From Sorangium cellulosum So0157-2 (lineage in GTDB: Bacteria; Myxococcota_A; Polyangia; Polyangiales; Polyangiaceae), in the NCBI RefSeq assembly GCF_000418325.1, contig NC_021658.1, positions 1,116,001 through 1,180,000 of the forward strand: DNA of 64,000 nucleotides, given 5' to 3'. Of this stretch, positions 7,809 to 16,106 are shown piece after piece. Under the pieces are notes generated by a model that worked only from the letters and a program-made list of their open reading frames with translations, was not told the origin of the DNA and searched no databases. Each line of letters starts with the position of its first letter. Positions within the stretch are counted from its first letter, which is position 1. The position numbers were made by a program, and so were the translations under genes.

Positions 7809-9050
7809 ATGCGAAATACAAGGGTCGGGATCGAAGCGATCAACCTCTACGCGGGCCCAACCTACGTCTCCGTCAAGGACATGTTCGAGGCGAGGGGGCT
7901 CGACCTCGGCCGCCTCGACAACCTGAACATGAACAAGAAGTCGGTCGCGCTGCCCTGCGAGGACGCCGTTTCCTATGGCGTCAACGCAGCAAAGCCGATC
8001 ATCGACCGCTTGACGGTCGACGAGCGGAATCGGATCGAGACGGTGATCACGGTCACCGAGTCGCCTGTCGACTTCGGGAAATCGCTCAGCACGTACATCC
8101 ACGACTGGCTCGACCTCCATCCCAACTGCCGGCTCATGGAGGTAAAGCAGGCGTGTTACGCGGGGGCTGCTTCCCTGCAAGTGGCCTGCGCCATAGCGGG
8201 GTCGGGCTTTTCACCGGGGTCCAAGGTCCTCGTGATCTGCACGGACATCGCCCGCGCGGTCGCCAGGGACACCTACGCGGAGCCCACACAGGCTGCGGGC
8301 GCGGTCGCTATCCTGGTCAGCGATCGCCCGAAGCTGCTGGAAATCGACCCCGGCGCCAGCGGTCGCCACAGCTATGAGGTGATGGACGTGTGCCGGCCCA
8401 TGGCCGAGCTGGAAACCGGGGATCCAGATCTCTCCTTGCTCTCCTATCTGGACTGCCTCGAGAAGAGCTTCAAGGAATACGCGAGCCACGTGGAGGGGGC
8501 CGACTTCTGCGATACCTTCGACTACTTCGCCTTCCACACTCCGTTCGCGGGGATGGTCAAGGGCGCGCACCGGCGCATGATGCGCCGGTTGCGGAGCGCG
8601 AGCTCGGAGGAGATCGAGGCCGATTTCCGTAAGCGGGTGGCCCCATCGCTCCATTACTGCACCGAGGTCGGGAACATCTACGCGGGTACGGTCTTCCTCG
8701 CCCTGTGCGGCGTCATCGCGAGCGCTCACATCGAAGCCAGCAGTCGTGTGGGAATGTTCTCGTACGGCTCCGGATGCTCCTCGGAGTTCTTCAGCGGATT
8801 GCTCCCTGCGAGCTCGCGGCAGGTCCTGGAGCCTCTCGACATTTCCGGTCAGCTGCGCCGCCGCGTGCGCTTGGACGTGCCTCGCTACGACGAGATCCTC
8901 GACTTGAACGCCGAGTGGTGCTTCGGACTGAAGGACAAAACCGTCGACCGGAGCCCCTACGGCGATCTGTATGAGCGGTTCTTCGAGGGGAAGGGGCTCT
9001 TGACCTTGACTGCGATCAAGGAGTTTCATCGGGAGTACGCGTGGAGCTGA
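7809..9050 (+). CDS. HMG-CoA synthase homologue (HCS) of beta-branching cassette
   Basis: 413 residues, the usual size of polyketide HCS enzymes (PksG, CurD, LnmM). The catalytic triad is present: Glu84 in TVTESPVDFG, Cys116 in KQACYAGAASL, and His in FHTPFAGMVKG near residue 240. The enzyme condenses the acyl group on the donor ACP with the beta-keto thioester on the PKS acceptor ACP. It is the last gene of the cassette; a long hairpin overlaps its stop codon. The 153-nt gap from ECH2 may hold a separate promoter or RBS; GCGGGAAAGCT precedes ATG 7809 as a weak RBS. Confidence 0.92.
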   Translation: MRNTRVGIEAINLYAGPTYVSVKDMFEARGLDLGRLDNLNMNKKSVALPCEDAVSYGVNAAKPIIDRLTVDERNRIETVITVTESPVDFGKSLSTYIHDWLDLHPNCRLMEVKQACYAGAASLQVACAIAGSGFSPGSKVLVICTDIARAVARDTYAEPTQAAGAVAILVSDRPKLLEIDPGASGRHSYEVMDVCRPMAELETGDPDLSLLSYLDCLEKSFKEYASHVEGADFCDTFDYFAFHTPFAGMVKGAHRRMMRRLRSASSEEIEADFRKRVAPSLHYCTEVGNIYAGTVFLALCGVIASAHIEASSRVGMFSYGSGCSSEFFSGLLPASSRQVLEPLDISGQLRRRVRLDVPRYDEILDLNAEWCFGLKDKTVDRSPYGDLYERFFEGKGLLTLTAIKEFHREYAWS

Positions 9051-9082
9051 CCGTGGACGTTCGACCCGAAGAACGGTCAGCT
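9045..9082 (+). terminator. Strong hairpin at the end of the PKS cassette
   Basis: AGCTGACCG (9045-9053) pairs perfectly with CGGTCAGCT (9074-9082). The 20-nt interior can fold again (TTCG with CGAA). The stem includes the HCS stop codon. No T-run follows, as is common in GC-rich genomes. Confidence 0.65.
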
Positions 9083-9548
9083 TGAGGGGCGGCGCCCGTC
9101 GGTGCGCGCCCGGCCCGCCTCACCAGTGTGAGCTTCGACGTCGCCGGGGTTGCCGGAGCCACGGCGCTGGCGCGCAGAGCGCGAGCGCAAAGCGAAGATC
9201 GCCGAGACGATCGACGCCAACGTCAAGCTCAGCAGCGTGGTGTCCGACACGCTGGGCGCCAGCGGTCGATCCATCCTCGACGCGCTCGTGACTGGGGAGA
9301 CGGACCCGGAGCAGCTGGCACGTCGCGCCACCTCGCGCCTGAAAGCGAGCCGCGCGGAGCTAGCCGAGGCGCTGCGAGGGAACGTAACCGATCACCACCG
9401 CTTCCTGCTCGGGATGCACCTGCGGGTGTACGACGATCTGCAGCGTGCTATGCGCGAGGTGGAGGCGCATATCGAGCGCGAGCTCGCCCCGTTTCGCGAC
9501 CAGATCGAGCGGCTGAAGACAATCCCGGGCATCAGTGACATCGCCGCC

Positions 9549-9788
9549 TAGAACAACGAACAGGTTGAAAGCCAGCCAAATTCAACAGGTTGCGGCCCCC
9601 GCCGGATCCGGCGAGGAGCAAGCTGAAAGGGCACGGCATGCAGCCCAAAGAGAGACCGCAAGGGCGCAAGGGGCGCAAGGGAACAGAGATGGGATGATAT
9701 TCTTCTCTTCCCCTTGCGTCCCTTGCGCCCCTGCGGTCCTCTTTTCATGAGCCGACTTTCGCAGGATTTCAACGTGATCGGCGTTCTA
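9549..9788. mobile_element. 240-bp MITE-like element inserted in the IS110 gene
   Basis: The two ends are inverted repeats matching at 18 of 22 positions (TAGAAC...GTTGAAA). Both ends sit on TA, and removing the interior while keeping one TA puts the two transposase segments back in the same frame, as expected for a TA target duplication (IS630/Tc1-mariner type). The core is the long GCAAGG palindrome at 9647-9745. It has no coding capacity. Frame restoration leaves a TAG codon at the junction, so the target copy was probably already mutated or a point change followed. Confidence 0.65.
9647..9745. repeat. GCAAGG-type giant palindrome (copy 1)
   Basis: Left arm of tandem CGCAAGGG-like units (9647-9682) is mirrored by a right arm ending at 9745, with an AT-richer centre (GATGATATTCTTC). 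Same architecture as the copies at 28141 and 45579. Confidence 0.75.
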
Positions 9789-10366
9789 GGTGATCGCCGC
9801 TGAGATCGGGATGGACATGAGCCGCTTTCCGACCGCGGGCCACCATGTTGTCATGGGCTGGGTTGTGCCTGCGCAACGACACGAGCGCGGGCAAGCGCCT
9901 GTCGACCCGGCTTCGTGCTGGGGCTGAAGTCCACGTTGGTGCAAGCTGCCTGGTCGGCCGCTACCCGCACCCCCGCACCAAGGGCACCTACTTCCGTGCG
10001 CAGTACCACCGCATCCGCTCTCGCCGCGGCCACAAGAAGGCCGTCGTCGCCGTCGCCGCCTCAATGCTGACTGCCGCGTACCACATCCTGCGCGACGGCA
10101 CGACGTACCAGGAGCTGGGGGCCAGCTACTTCGACACGCGCGACGCAGGCAAGGTGGCCAACCGGCTGATTCGACGGCTGAACGATCTGAGGCTCCAGGT
10201 CGAGGTGAAGGCGGCGGCTTGACCCGAACCCGGAGCAGGCTCGACCTGAACCCTTGAGGTTCTTTCGAGCCCGTCGGTGGTTCTGGAGGAGGGTAGGCCC
10301 GAGGAGGGAGTGTTGGTGGCGCGGCAACTCCCCCGCGCCACCAGGAACGTCCCGATCCGGCGGCGT

Positions 10367-10999
10367 CTAGCTATCGTTTCCGGCCGCCGCTGGCGCCGCC
10401 TGCGGCGCGGGTTTCGCCTTGCCCCCCGGCATGGAGGCGAGCACCGCATCGTCCGTCATCGGGGCGCGCGGCACGTTCTGCGCGCGTCCGATACGTGCTC
10501 TCGAGTGTTTGTCGTTGGCGATACACCTGCCGCGCGTGTATGCGCTGAGCCGGTCGCGCGCCTCCTGCTTGCGGCACGCCCCGAAGGATCTCCTGATCAG
10601 CGCGAGCCCCGAGCGAAAGCACTTCTCGCGATCCGAGACGAGGTCCTCGTGCGACCACCCCTCCCGGGTCTTGCCGGCGCCGACGCGGATCTGGAGCAGA
10701 CAGGAGTCGACCCCCGAGCCGCGCGCGAGCTTCCCGAGGCCGAGGTCCACGTCGCGGCGGTAGCCGCTCTCGAAATACGCGATCGACAGGAGCAGCGCCA
10801 TCGTCTCGGCTCGCCCGCGCGGGCCGCCGAAGAGCGGCTTCAACTCGGGATCATAGGCCACCTTCGCCGCCGCGCGCGCGATCTCGTGGTAGCGCGCGCG
10901 GCCGTCCTCGGGCGTCTCGACCGCGTCCTTGATGTGGCTCGTCCCGGGCGGGGCCCATGCGATCATGATACCGACCGCCCACGCGATAATCGAGTCCAT
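10367..10999 (-). CDS. Lysozyme/transglycosylase-like protein
   Basis: 210 residues from ATG 10999. A hydrophobic N-terminal stretch (SIIAWAVGIMIAWA) could be a signal anchor. The core has SIAYFESGYRRDVD near residue 75, with a Glu placed like the catalytic Glu of lytic transglycosylases, then SCLLQI and CFRSGLALIRRSF...LSAYTRGRC, a lysozyme-like helical layout. This suggests peptidoglycan cleavage, but I cannot name a family. The C-terminal 20 residues are Ala/Pro-rich. It is alone between an IS110 remnant and an MFS gene on the same strand. A longer TTG start at 11038 is possible, but the -35-like TTGACA just upstream argues for 10999. Confidence 0.6.
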   Translation of the reverse strand: MDSIIAWAVGIMIAWAPPGTSHIKDAVETPEDGRARYHEIARAAAKVAYDPELKPLFGGPRGRAETMALLLSIAYFESGYRRDVDLGLGKLARGSGVDSCLLQIRVGAGKTREGWSHEDLVSDREKCFRSGLALIRRSFGACRKQEARDRLSAYTRGRCIANDKHSRARIGRAQNVPRAPMTDDAVLASMPGGKAKPAPQAAPAAAGNDS

Positions 11000-11355
11000 G
11001 ACATATGTAAGGTCCTGTTGTCCCTCTGTGTCAAGCAATTAGAACAGCCTGGCTGGGATTATCGCCAAGCATTGTATGACTGCGTGCCGCCCAGCGTGCA
11101 TTTGTACCGTCCTTGTCAAATTGCCAATCGTGCGGACGGCAGTACGCGGTGCGCAAGCGTTTTCGCAGCAGAATCATTTCGCGCGTTTGTCGCGGGGCTG
11201 AAGCGTGGATTGGCCCCCTTCGGTCCTCGCGAGGGCGACTCGCGTTCATCGTTTATCTTTCATCTGGCCGGCGCGAGCAGGGCATCGACGGTGCGCTGCG
11301 CTCTGCCGGACGTGAGCCCGCGCGGGCGCGCGGTGCACGTCGCGCGCGGCGCTCA
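11000..11355. other. Intergenic stretch upstream of the lysozyme-like gene
   Basis: About 355 bases, AT-richer than its surroundings near 11000-11170. On the minus strand TTGACA (11034-11029), an 18-bp spacer and TTACAT (11010-11005) form a weak promoter that would start transcription at about the ATG at 10999. The rest shows nothing recognisable. Confidence 0.35.
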
Positions 11356-12639
11356 TCACGCCTTCTCGGCGGCGTCTTCTTCGGAGGTCGCGCGCGTGTC
11401 CTCGAGCCTGTCCACCGCGCGCAGCTCGGGGAACAGCCATCCCCAGAGCAGCACGACGGCGATCGTCCCAAGGCCGCCGACGACCACGGTAGGGACGGTC
11501 CCGATGAGCCTCGCGAGGGTGCCCGACTCGAGCTCTCCGAGCTCGTTCGAGGCGCCGACGAACACCATGTTGACCGCGCTCACGCGGCCGCGCATCTCGG
11601 GCGGCGTCGCGAGCTGCTCCAGGGTCATCCGCACGACCACGCTCACCATGTCGGCGGCGCCGATGACGGTCAGCGCGACGAGCGAGAGCAGGAAGCTGTG
11701 CGACAGGCCGAACACGACCGTCGCGAGCCCGAACACCCCCACGCAGAAGAGCATCTTCGTCCCGGCGTGGCGCCGGATCGGCCGGAACGCGAGGAGCACG
11801 GCCATGAGCCCGGCCCCCACCGCGGGCGCGGCGCGCAGCAGGCCGAACCCCTGGGGACCGACGCGGAGCACGTCGGTCGCGAAGATGGGCAAGAGCGCGA
11901 CCGCGCCGCCCAGGAAGACCGCCACGAAGTCGAGCGAGATGGACGCGAGGAGGACCTTCCTCCGGTAGACGTAGCGCAGCCCGGCGAGCGCAGTGGCGAG
12001 CGACGGCGGCTTCTTCTCCATGCGCCCCGTGCGCGCCCGCACGGCCAGGAGGCCGGCCGACGCCGCGCCGAGCGCGAGGCTCGCGGTCAGGTAGACGGGC
12101 GCGGGCGCCTTCCAGGCGCCGTAGAGCAGCCCGCCGACGCTCGGTCCGCCGATGGCACCGACCTGCCAGAGCGTCGACTGCCACGTCGCGGCGTTCTGGA
12201 AGTGGGCCGCGGGCACGAGGGACGGCAGGAGCGACGCGCCGGCTGGCCCCTGGAAGGCGCGCACCGTGCCGAGGAGCACGAGGACGGCATAGATGGCCGA
12301 CACGTTCGGGCTCGGCGAGCGCGCGAGGAAGAAGAGCGCGAGCGCCGCGACCGACGAGGTGAGGTAGCAAAGAAGGAGGATCCCTCGCCGATCGAAGCGA
12401 TCCGCCGCGTGCCCGGAGGCGAGGGACAACCCCGCGATGGGGAGGAACTGGGCGAGACCGACGTAGCCGAGCGCGAGCGGATCGCGCGTGAGGTCGTAAA
12501 TTTGAAACCCCACGGCGACCGACTGCATCTGGTACGCCATGGTGGCGAGCAGGCGAGCCGCCGCGTACACGCGGAAATCGCGCGATTCAAAGGCGGCGAG
12601 AGGCGACGAAGGCTTCAGGGCGGTGAGATCGGCGGCCAT
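11356..12639 (-). CDS. MFS transporter (MFS_3/EntS-like exporter)
   Basis: 427 residues with about 12 hydrophobic segments. SGHAADRFDRRGILLLCYL (residues 73-91) is the conserved loop 2-3 motif of major facilitators. The QNAATWQSTLWQVGAIGGPSVGG segment and the RGRVSAVN motif late in the protein are typical of the EntS/MFS_3 exporter branch. Likely an inner-membrane proton-driven exporter of a small molecule; substrate unknown. The last 25 residues are acidic and cytoplasmic. No neighbour on the same strand is close, so it is probably monocistronic. Confidence 0.85.
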   Translation of the reverse strand: MAADLTALKPSSPLAAFESRDFRVYAAARLLATMAYQMQSVAVGFQIYDLTRDPLALGYVGLAQFLPIAGLSLASGHAADRFDRRGILLLCYLTSSVAALALFFLARSPSPNVSAIYAVLVLLGTVRAFQGPAGASLLPSLVPAAHFQNAATWQSTLWQVGAIGGPSVGGLLYGAWKAPAPVYLTASLALGAASAGLLAVRARTGRMEKKPPSLATALAGLRYVYRRKVLLASISLDFVAVFLGGAVALLPIFATDVLRVGPQGFGLLRAAPAVGAGLMAVLLAFRPIRRHAGTKMLFCVGVFGLATVVFGLSHSFLLSLVALTVIGAADMVSVVVRMTLEQLATPPEMRGRVSAVNMVFVGASNELGELESGTLARLIGTVPTVVVGGLGTIAVVLLWGWLFPELRAVDRLEDTRATSEEDAAEKA

Positions 12640-13146
12640 GAAAAGTCCGGGCGACGTTCATGGCGCATTCCAGCACGTGCCGCCAGGGACGCCCTGCGCC
12701 CATCCCATCAAAAATCAGTGCGGCTGTTCCCCTCATCGGAGAGCGCGTTCTGTCTCGGCGATCCGCAGTTCGGGGCGGTCTGTCGTCCAGAGGGCACAGC
12801 AGAGGGCACAGCGGTCGAGCCTTCGCGCAGAAAGCTGGCGCGTCGGCCCGGAATCGTGGTAAGCGGCTGCCCGACATGATGCCCCATGGAGACGACACCT
12901 CGTCGGGCCTAGCGCGCGACCTTGCCGCGCAGGCGCGGCGTGCCTGGATGCTGTTCGGGAGCCGTTCTCGTCGCGGGCGCGACGGCCGGCGCGATGACGA
13001 CGATGACGATGATCTGCCGCGTCCGAACGCGATCGTCGCCTTGTTTCCGTTGCTGAGCTTCGCCGTCTCGCCGCTGCCCGCCTGACCTGCGCCCGTCCGC
13101 CCATCGAGCGCCTGAGACGGCGGCGCTGTTCCTCGACGCGACCTCG
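12640..13146. other. Intergenic stretch, no supported gene
   Basis: About 500 bases between two genes on the minus strand. An open frame on the plus strand includes seven consecutive aspartates encoded at 12995-13017 but resembles no protein and lacks an RBS. The MFS promoter should be here; none is obvious. Confidence 0.4.
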
Positions 13147-14064
13147 TCAGGAACGCACCTCGAGCGCCCCGTCCCGCCACGCCACGACCCGGTCCGCCGT
13201 CGCGACCCGCGCCCAGCTGAACTCCCGCAGCAGCTCGGCCGGCGTGCACGGCTCCGGCCGATCCCGCAGGCCGACGCACCACGCGAGCGCGCCAGCGAGC
13301 GCGGGCGCGCTCCGGGCGAGCGCCGCGCCGCGCGCCGCGCCGTGCGTCTTGGCCAGCTTGCCGCCGCGCTCCTCCAGGAGGAGCAGGTGGTGGCGGTAGA
13401 CCGGCGCCGGCAGCCCGAGCAGCGCCTGGAGCGCCGCCTGCGTCGCGGTGCTCGGCGCGATGTCGCGCCCCCGGACGACGCGCGTCACGCCGGCCGCCCC
13501 GTCGTCGACCACCACCGCGAGCTGGTACGAGAACGCGCCGTCGCGCCGGCGCACCACCGGATCGCCCATCGCCAGCGCGGGCTCCTGCGACAGGTCGAGC
13601 CCGCCCTCGTCGACGGGCTGGAACACCCCGTCGGGCAGCCGTGCCCGGATCGGCTCCACGCACGCGCGCCACCCGCCGGGCGGCAGCGCGCGGCCGCGGC
13701 CGCGGTTGTCGTAGGCCCAGCCGCCGTCGGGCGCGCGCCGGCCGATGGCGCGCACCTCCTCGCGCGTCGCGGAGCAGGGGTACAGCGCGCCGAGCGCCTC
13801 CAGCCGGTCCATCGCCGCCTCGTGGTGCGCCCGCCGGGTGTGCTGCTCGACGCGCTCGTCGAAATCGAGCCCCAGCCACGCGAGATCCTCCTCCAGGGAG
13901 CGCGCGAACTCGGCCCGGCATCGGTCGGGATCGAGGTCCTCCAGCCGGAGCAGCAGCCGCGCGCCCCGCGACCGCGCGTCGAGCCACGCGAGCAGCGCCG
14001 CGGCGAGCGTGCCGAGGTGGGCCGGCCCGGTGGTCGACGGGGCGAACCGGCACACCTCGCTCAT
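13147..14064 (-). CDS. gluQ: Glutamyl-Q tRNA(Asp) synthetase
   Basis: 305 residues, the length of the truncated GluRS paralogue that glutamylates queuosine in tRNA(Asp). It has the class I signature [13 protein letters not shown] (HIGH motif HLGT, residues 16-19) and a KLAKTHG segment near 235 in place of KMSKS. The anticodon-binding domain is absent, as expected. The zinc site is degraded: only one cysteine of the usual C-x-C...Y-x3-C set remains (YPCSATREE). It lies 82 nt after gltX on the same strand, forming a two-gene GluRS-family unit, whereas in enterobacteria it usually sits near dksA. Confidence 0.88.
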   Translation of the reverse strand: MSEVCRFAPSTTGPAHLGTLAAALLAWLDARSRGARLLLRLEDLDPDRCRAEFARSLEEDLAWLGLDFDERVEQHTRRAHHEAAMDRLEALGALYPCSATREEVRAIGRRAPDGGWAYDNRGRGRALPPGGWRACVEPIRARLPDGVFQPVDEGGLDLSQEPALAMGDPVVRRRDGAFSYQLAVVVDDGAAGVTRVVRGRDIAPSTATQAALQALLGLPAPVYRHHLLLLEERGGKLAKTHGAARGAALARSAPALAGALAWCVGLRDRPEPCTPAELLREFSWARVATADRVVAWRDGALEVRS

Positions 14065-14146
14065 CGTTCCTCCTGCCGCCGCCGGCCGCGTCGCTCGGGC
14101 CGCCCGCGCCCTGGGCGCGCCGCCCGCGGGCTCGCCACCCCGCGCC

Positions 14147-15973
14147 TCAGAGGAAGCGCGCGATGCGCGCCCGCACGCGCTGCTCGCCGAGCACCGCCAT
14201 GACCTCGGCCAGATCGGGGCTGTTGCGCGTCCCGCAGATCGCGACCCGGATCACCATCGAGACGTCGCCGACATGGCCCTTCCACGACTCGGGAGAGGCC
14301 TTGTACTGCTTCACCTCGCCGGCGTAGCCCAGGGGCACCCCGATCTGCCGGACCTTCTCGAACCACGCCTCCTTCGAGTCGGCCGGATCGAAGGCGTCGA
14401 GCATCTGCTTGAGCACCGCCGAGCGGTCTGCCTCCGGGACGTTCTCGGGGAAATCGAACGACTCCAGCTTGTCATAGAGCTCGTCGTAGAAGAAGGAGAG
14501 CTGAGGGCGCAGGTCGGGCCAGGTGACGATGCGCTTGTTCGACTTCTTGCCGCCGCGCTCGATGCCGAGCGCGCGCCTCGTGTACTCCGGATCTCGCTCC
14601 ATCAGGGCCGCGAGCTCCTTGTCGTACGTCCTCGCCCAGTCGAGCCCCTGGGTGTAGACGTCCTCGGCGCTCATCCGGCTCACGACCGCCTGGCTGACGC
14701 TCTTCAGCTTGACCAGGTCGCTCAGGGCGCCGCCGGGGGCGAGCTTGTTCAGCTTGAGGGGGAAGGCGGAATAGGGCTTGTCGGGGTTCGCCTTGCGCCA
14801 GTCCTCGAACGCGGAGTTGGCGATGTTGAGCAGGTACTCGATCGTGGCCGTCTCCGGGACGCCGATCTCCCGGTAATACTCGATGTTCGCCTCGGGGTCC
14901 TTGCGCTTGCTCAGCTTGCGCCGCGCGTCCGAGACCTTCTGCTCGCCCGTCTCCGGGTCGGTCTCCTCCACGCGATCGAGCTTCTGGATCGGTGGGACAT
15001 GGGCGTACTCGACCGGCTTGAACCCGAGCACGCGGAAGAGCTGCAGGTGGAGGGGCATCGACGAGATCCACTCGTCGCCGCGGATCACGTGCGTGGTCCG
15101 CATCAGGTGATCGTCGACGGCGTGGGCGAAGTGGTAGGTCGGGATGCCGTCCGACTTGAGGAGGATGGTGTCGAGATCGTTGACCGGCATCGAGATGACG
15201 CCCTTCACGCCGTCCTTCCACTCGACCCGGCCCGAGACGTCGTCCGGGGCGCGCAGCCGGAGCACGAACGGGGTGCCGCTCGCGAGCGCCTCCTTCACCC
15301 GGGCGAGCGGCGCGTCGCGCCACTTCGCCCACCGGCCGTGGTATCCGGGCTTCACCGTGAGCGCCATCTGCTCCTGACGGATGGCGTCGAGCTCCTCGAC
15401 CGTGCAGAAGCAGGGGTAGGCGAAGCCGCGGCGGATGAGGTCGATCGCGTAATCCCGGTAGATCTCGACCCGCTCCGTCTGGACGTAGGGGCCGTAGCTG
15501 CCCTGCTGGATGAACTCGCCCCGCGCCTCTGGCCCGGCGCCCTCCTTCGCCGGCGCGCGGAGCACGCCCTCCTGGGGCGAGAGATCGAAGCGCGCGAGCG
15601 AGTCGACGATGGTGTCGAGCGCGCCGGGGATGGCGCGCTTCACGTCGGTGTCCTCGAGGCGGAGGAAGAAGACTCCCTCGCTCTGGACCGAGAGCCGCTT
15701 GTTGATGAGCGACACGAAGATGCCGCCAATGTGCATGAACCCGGTCGGGCTCGGCGCGTAGCGGGTGACCATCGCGCCCTTGGGCAGGGGGCGGCGCGGA
15801 TAGCGCGCCTCGTACTCCTCGGGCCGCTTGGCCGACGCGGCGGCGTCGCCGAACAGGAGGCGCACGAGCTCGTCGCGGTCCTCTCCGGGGCCCGGCTCGC
15901 GGACGGTGACGGGAAGCGTCGTCTCGTTCAGTGCCTGCTTGTCCATGAGGGCGGGTCGCTCCAGGTCTGACAT
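14147..15973 (-). CDS. gltX: Glutamate-tRNA ligase, long form
   Basis: 608 residues, longer than the usual 470-500. [12 protein letters not shown] (HIGH motif) is near residue 73 and KLSKRKDPE (KMSKS) near 353. The 70-residue N-terminal lead (LVRLLFG...[19 protein letters not shown]) and the insertion before KLSKR ([11 protein letters not shown]) match the Clostridium/Bacteroides-like GltX form rather than the E. coli form, by my recollection. It charges tRNA(Glu), possibly also tRNA(Gln). It is followed by gluQ. A second, shorter gltX may exist elsewhere in the genome. An alternative ATG nine codons in (15946) has GGAG upstream. Confidence 0.9.
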   Translation of the reverse strand: MSDLERPALMDKQALNETTLPVTVREPGPGEDRDELVRLLFGDAAASAKRPEEYEARYPRRPLPKGAMVTRYAPSPTGFMHIGGIFVSLINKRLSVQSEGVFFLRLEDTDVKRAIPGALDTIVDSLARFDLSPQEGVLRAPAKEGAGPEARGEFIQQGSYGPYVQTERVEIYRDYAIDLIRRGFAYPCFCTVEELDAIRQEQMALTVKPGYHGRWAKWRDAPLARVKEALASGTPFVLRLRAPDDVSGRVEWKDGVKGVISMPVNDLDTILLKSDGIPTYHFAHAVDDHLMRTTHVIRGDEWISSMPLHLQLFRVLGFKPVEYAHVPPIQKLDRVEETDPETGEQKVSDARRKLSKRKDPEANIEYYREIGVPETATIEYLLNIANSAFEDWRKANPDKPYSAFPLKLNKLAPGGALSDLVKLKSVSQAVVSRMSAEDVYTQGLDWARTYDKELAALMERDPEYTRRALGIERGGKKSNKRIVTWPDLRPQLSFFYDELYDKLESFDFPENVPEADRSAVLKQMLDAFDPADSKEAWFEKVRQIGVPLGYAGEVKQYKASPESWKGHVGDVSMVIRVAICGTRNSPDLAEVMAVLGEQRVRARIARFL

Positions 15974-16106
15974 CGGGCGGGGGCAGCCATTGCACGCCCG
16001 CCAGGCCTTGTCAATCGCGGCCTCGGGCGCGGAGGCCGCGGTCCGCGCGGCCGCGCCGGGCGAAGCGCGCCCCGCATCGCGTGTCGCGCGTCGCGCGGCC
16101 GCCGCG

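Larger units (their letters stand above)
9150..10222 (+). pseudogene. IS110-family transposase remnant, truncated, frameshifted and interrupted
   Basis: Decayed transposase. The first segment (9150-9548) gives the middle helical region of an IS110/IS116/IS902 transposase ending in LKTIPGIS. The frame resumes after the inserted element at 9790 as VIAAEIGMDMSRFPTAGH, then shifts frame near 9843 to SWAGLC with SAGKR. A further pair of shifts around 9920-9980 hides the KSTLVQAAWSAA segment, and the end reads RTKGTYFRAQY...HILRDGT...LGASYF. The N-terminal RuvC-like (DEDD) half, about 150 residues, is absent upstream. The gene is therefore dead. It lies just past the PKS cassette and may mark an old insertion boundary. 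Confidence 0.85.

Noticed and set aside
9647..9745. Short regularly spaced GCAAGG/GCAAAG units as a CRISPR array
   Set aside because: Units are 8-9 bp with no unique spacers, arranged as mirrored arms of a palindrome; no cas genes are nearby.
10277..12879. Very long plus-strand open frames (563 and 588 codons) opposite the lysozyme-like and MFS genes
   Set aside because: They are GC-driven shadows: Arg/Ala/Glu-rich with no motifs, while the minus strand has a clear MFS transporter and a lysozyme-like protein.
12892..13085. Possible small plus-strand gene with seven consecutive Asp
   Set aside because: No ribosome-binding site, no recognisable domain, and the Asp run is a simple GAC/GAT repeat.
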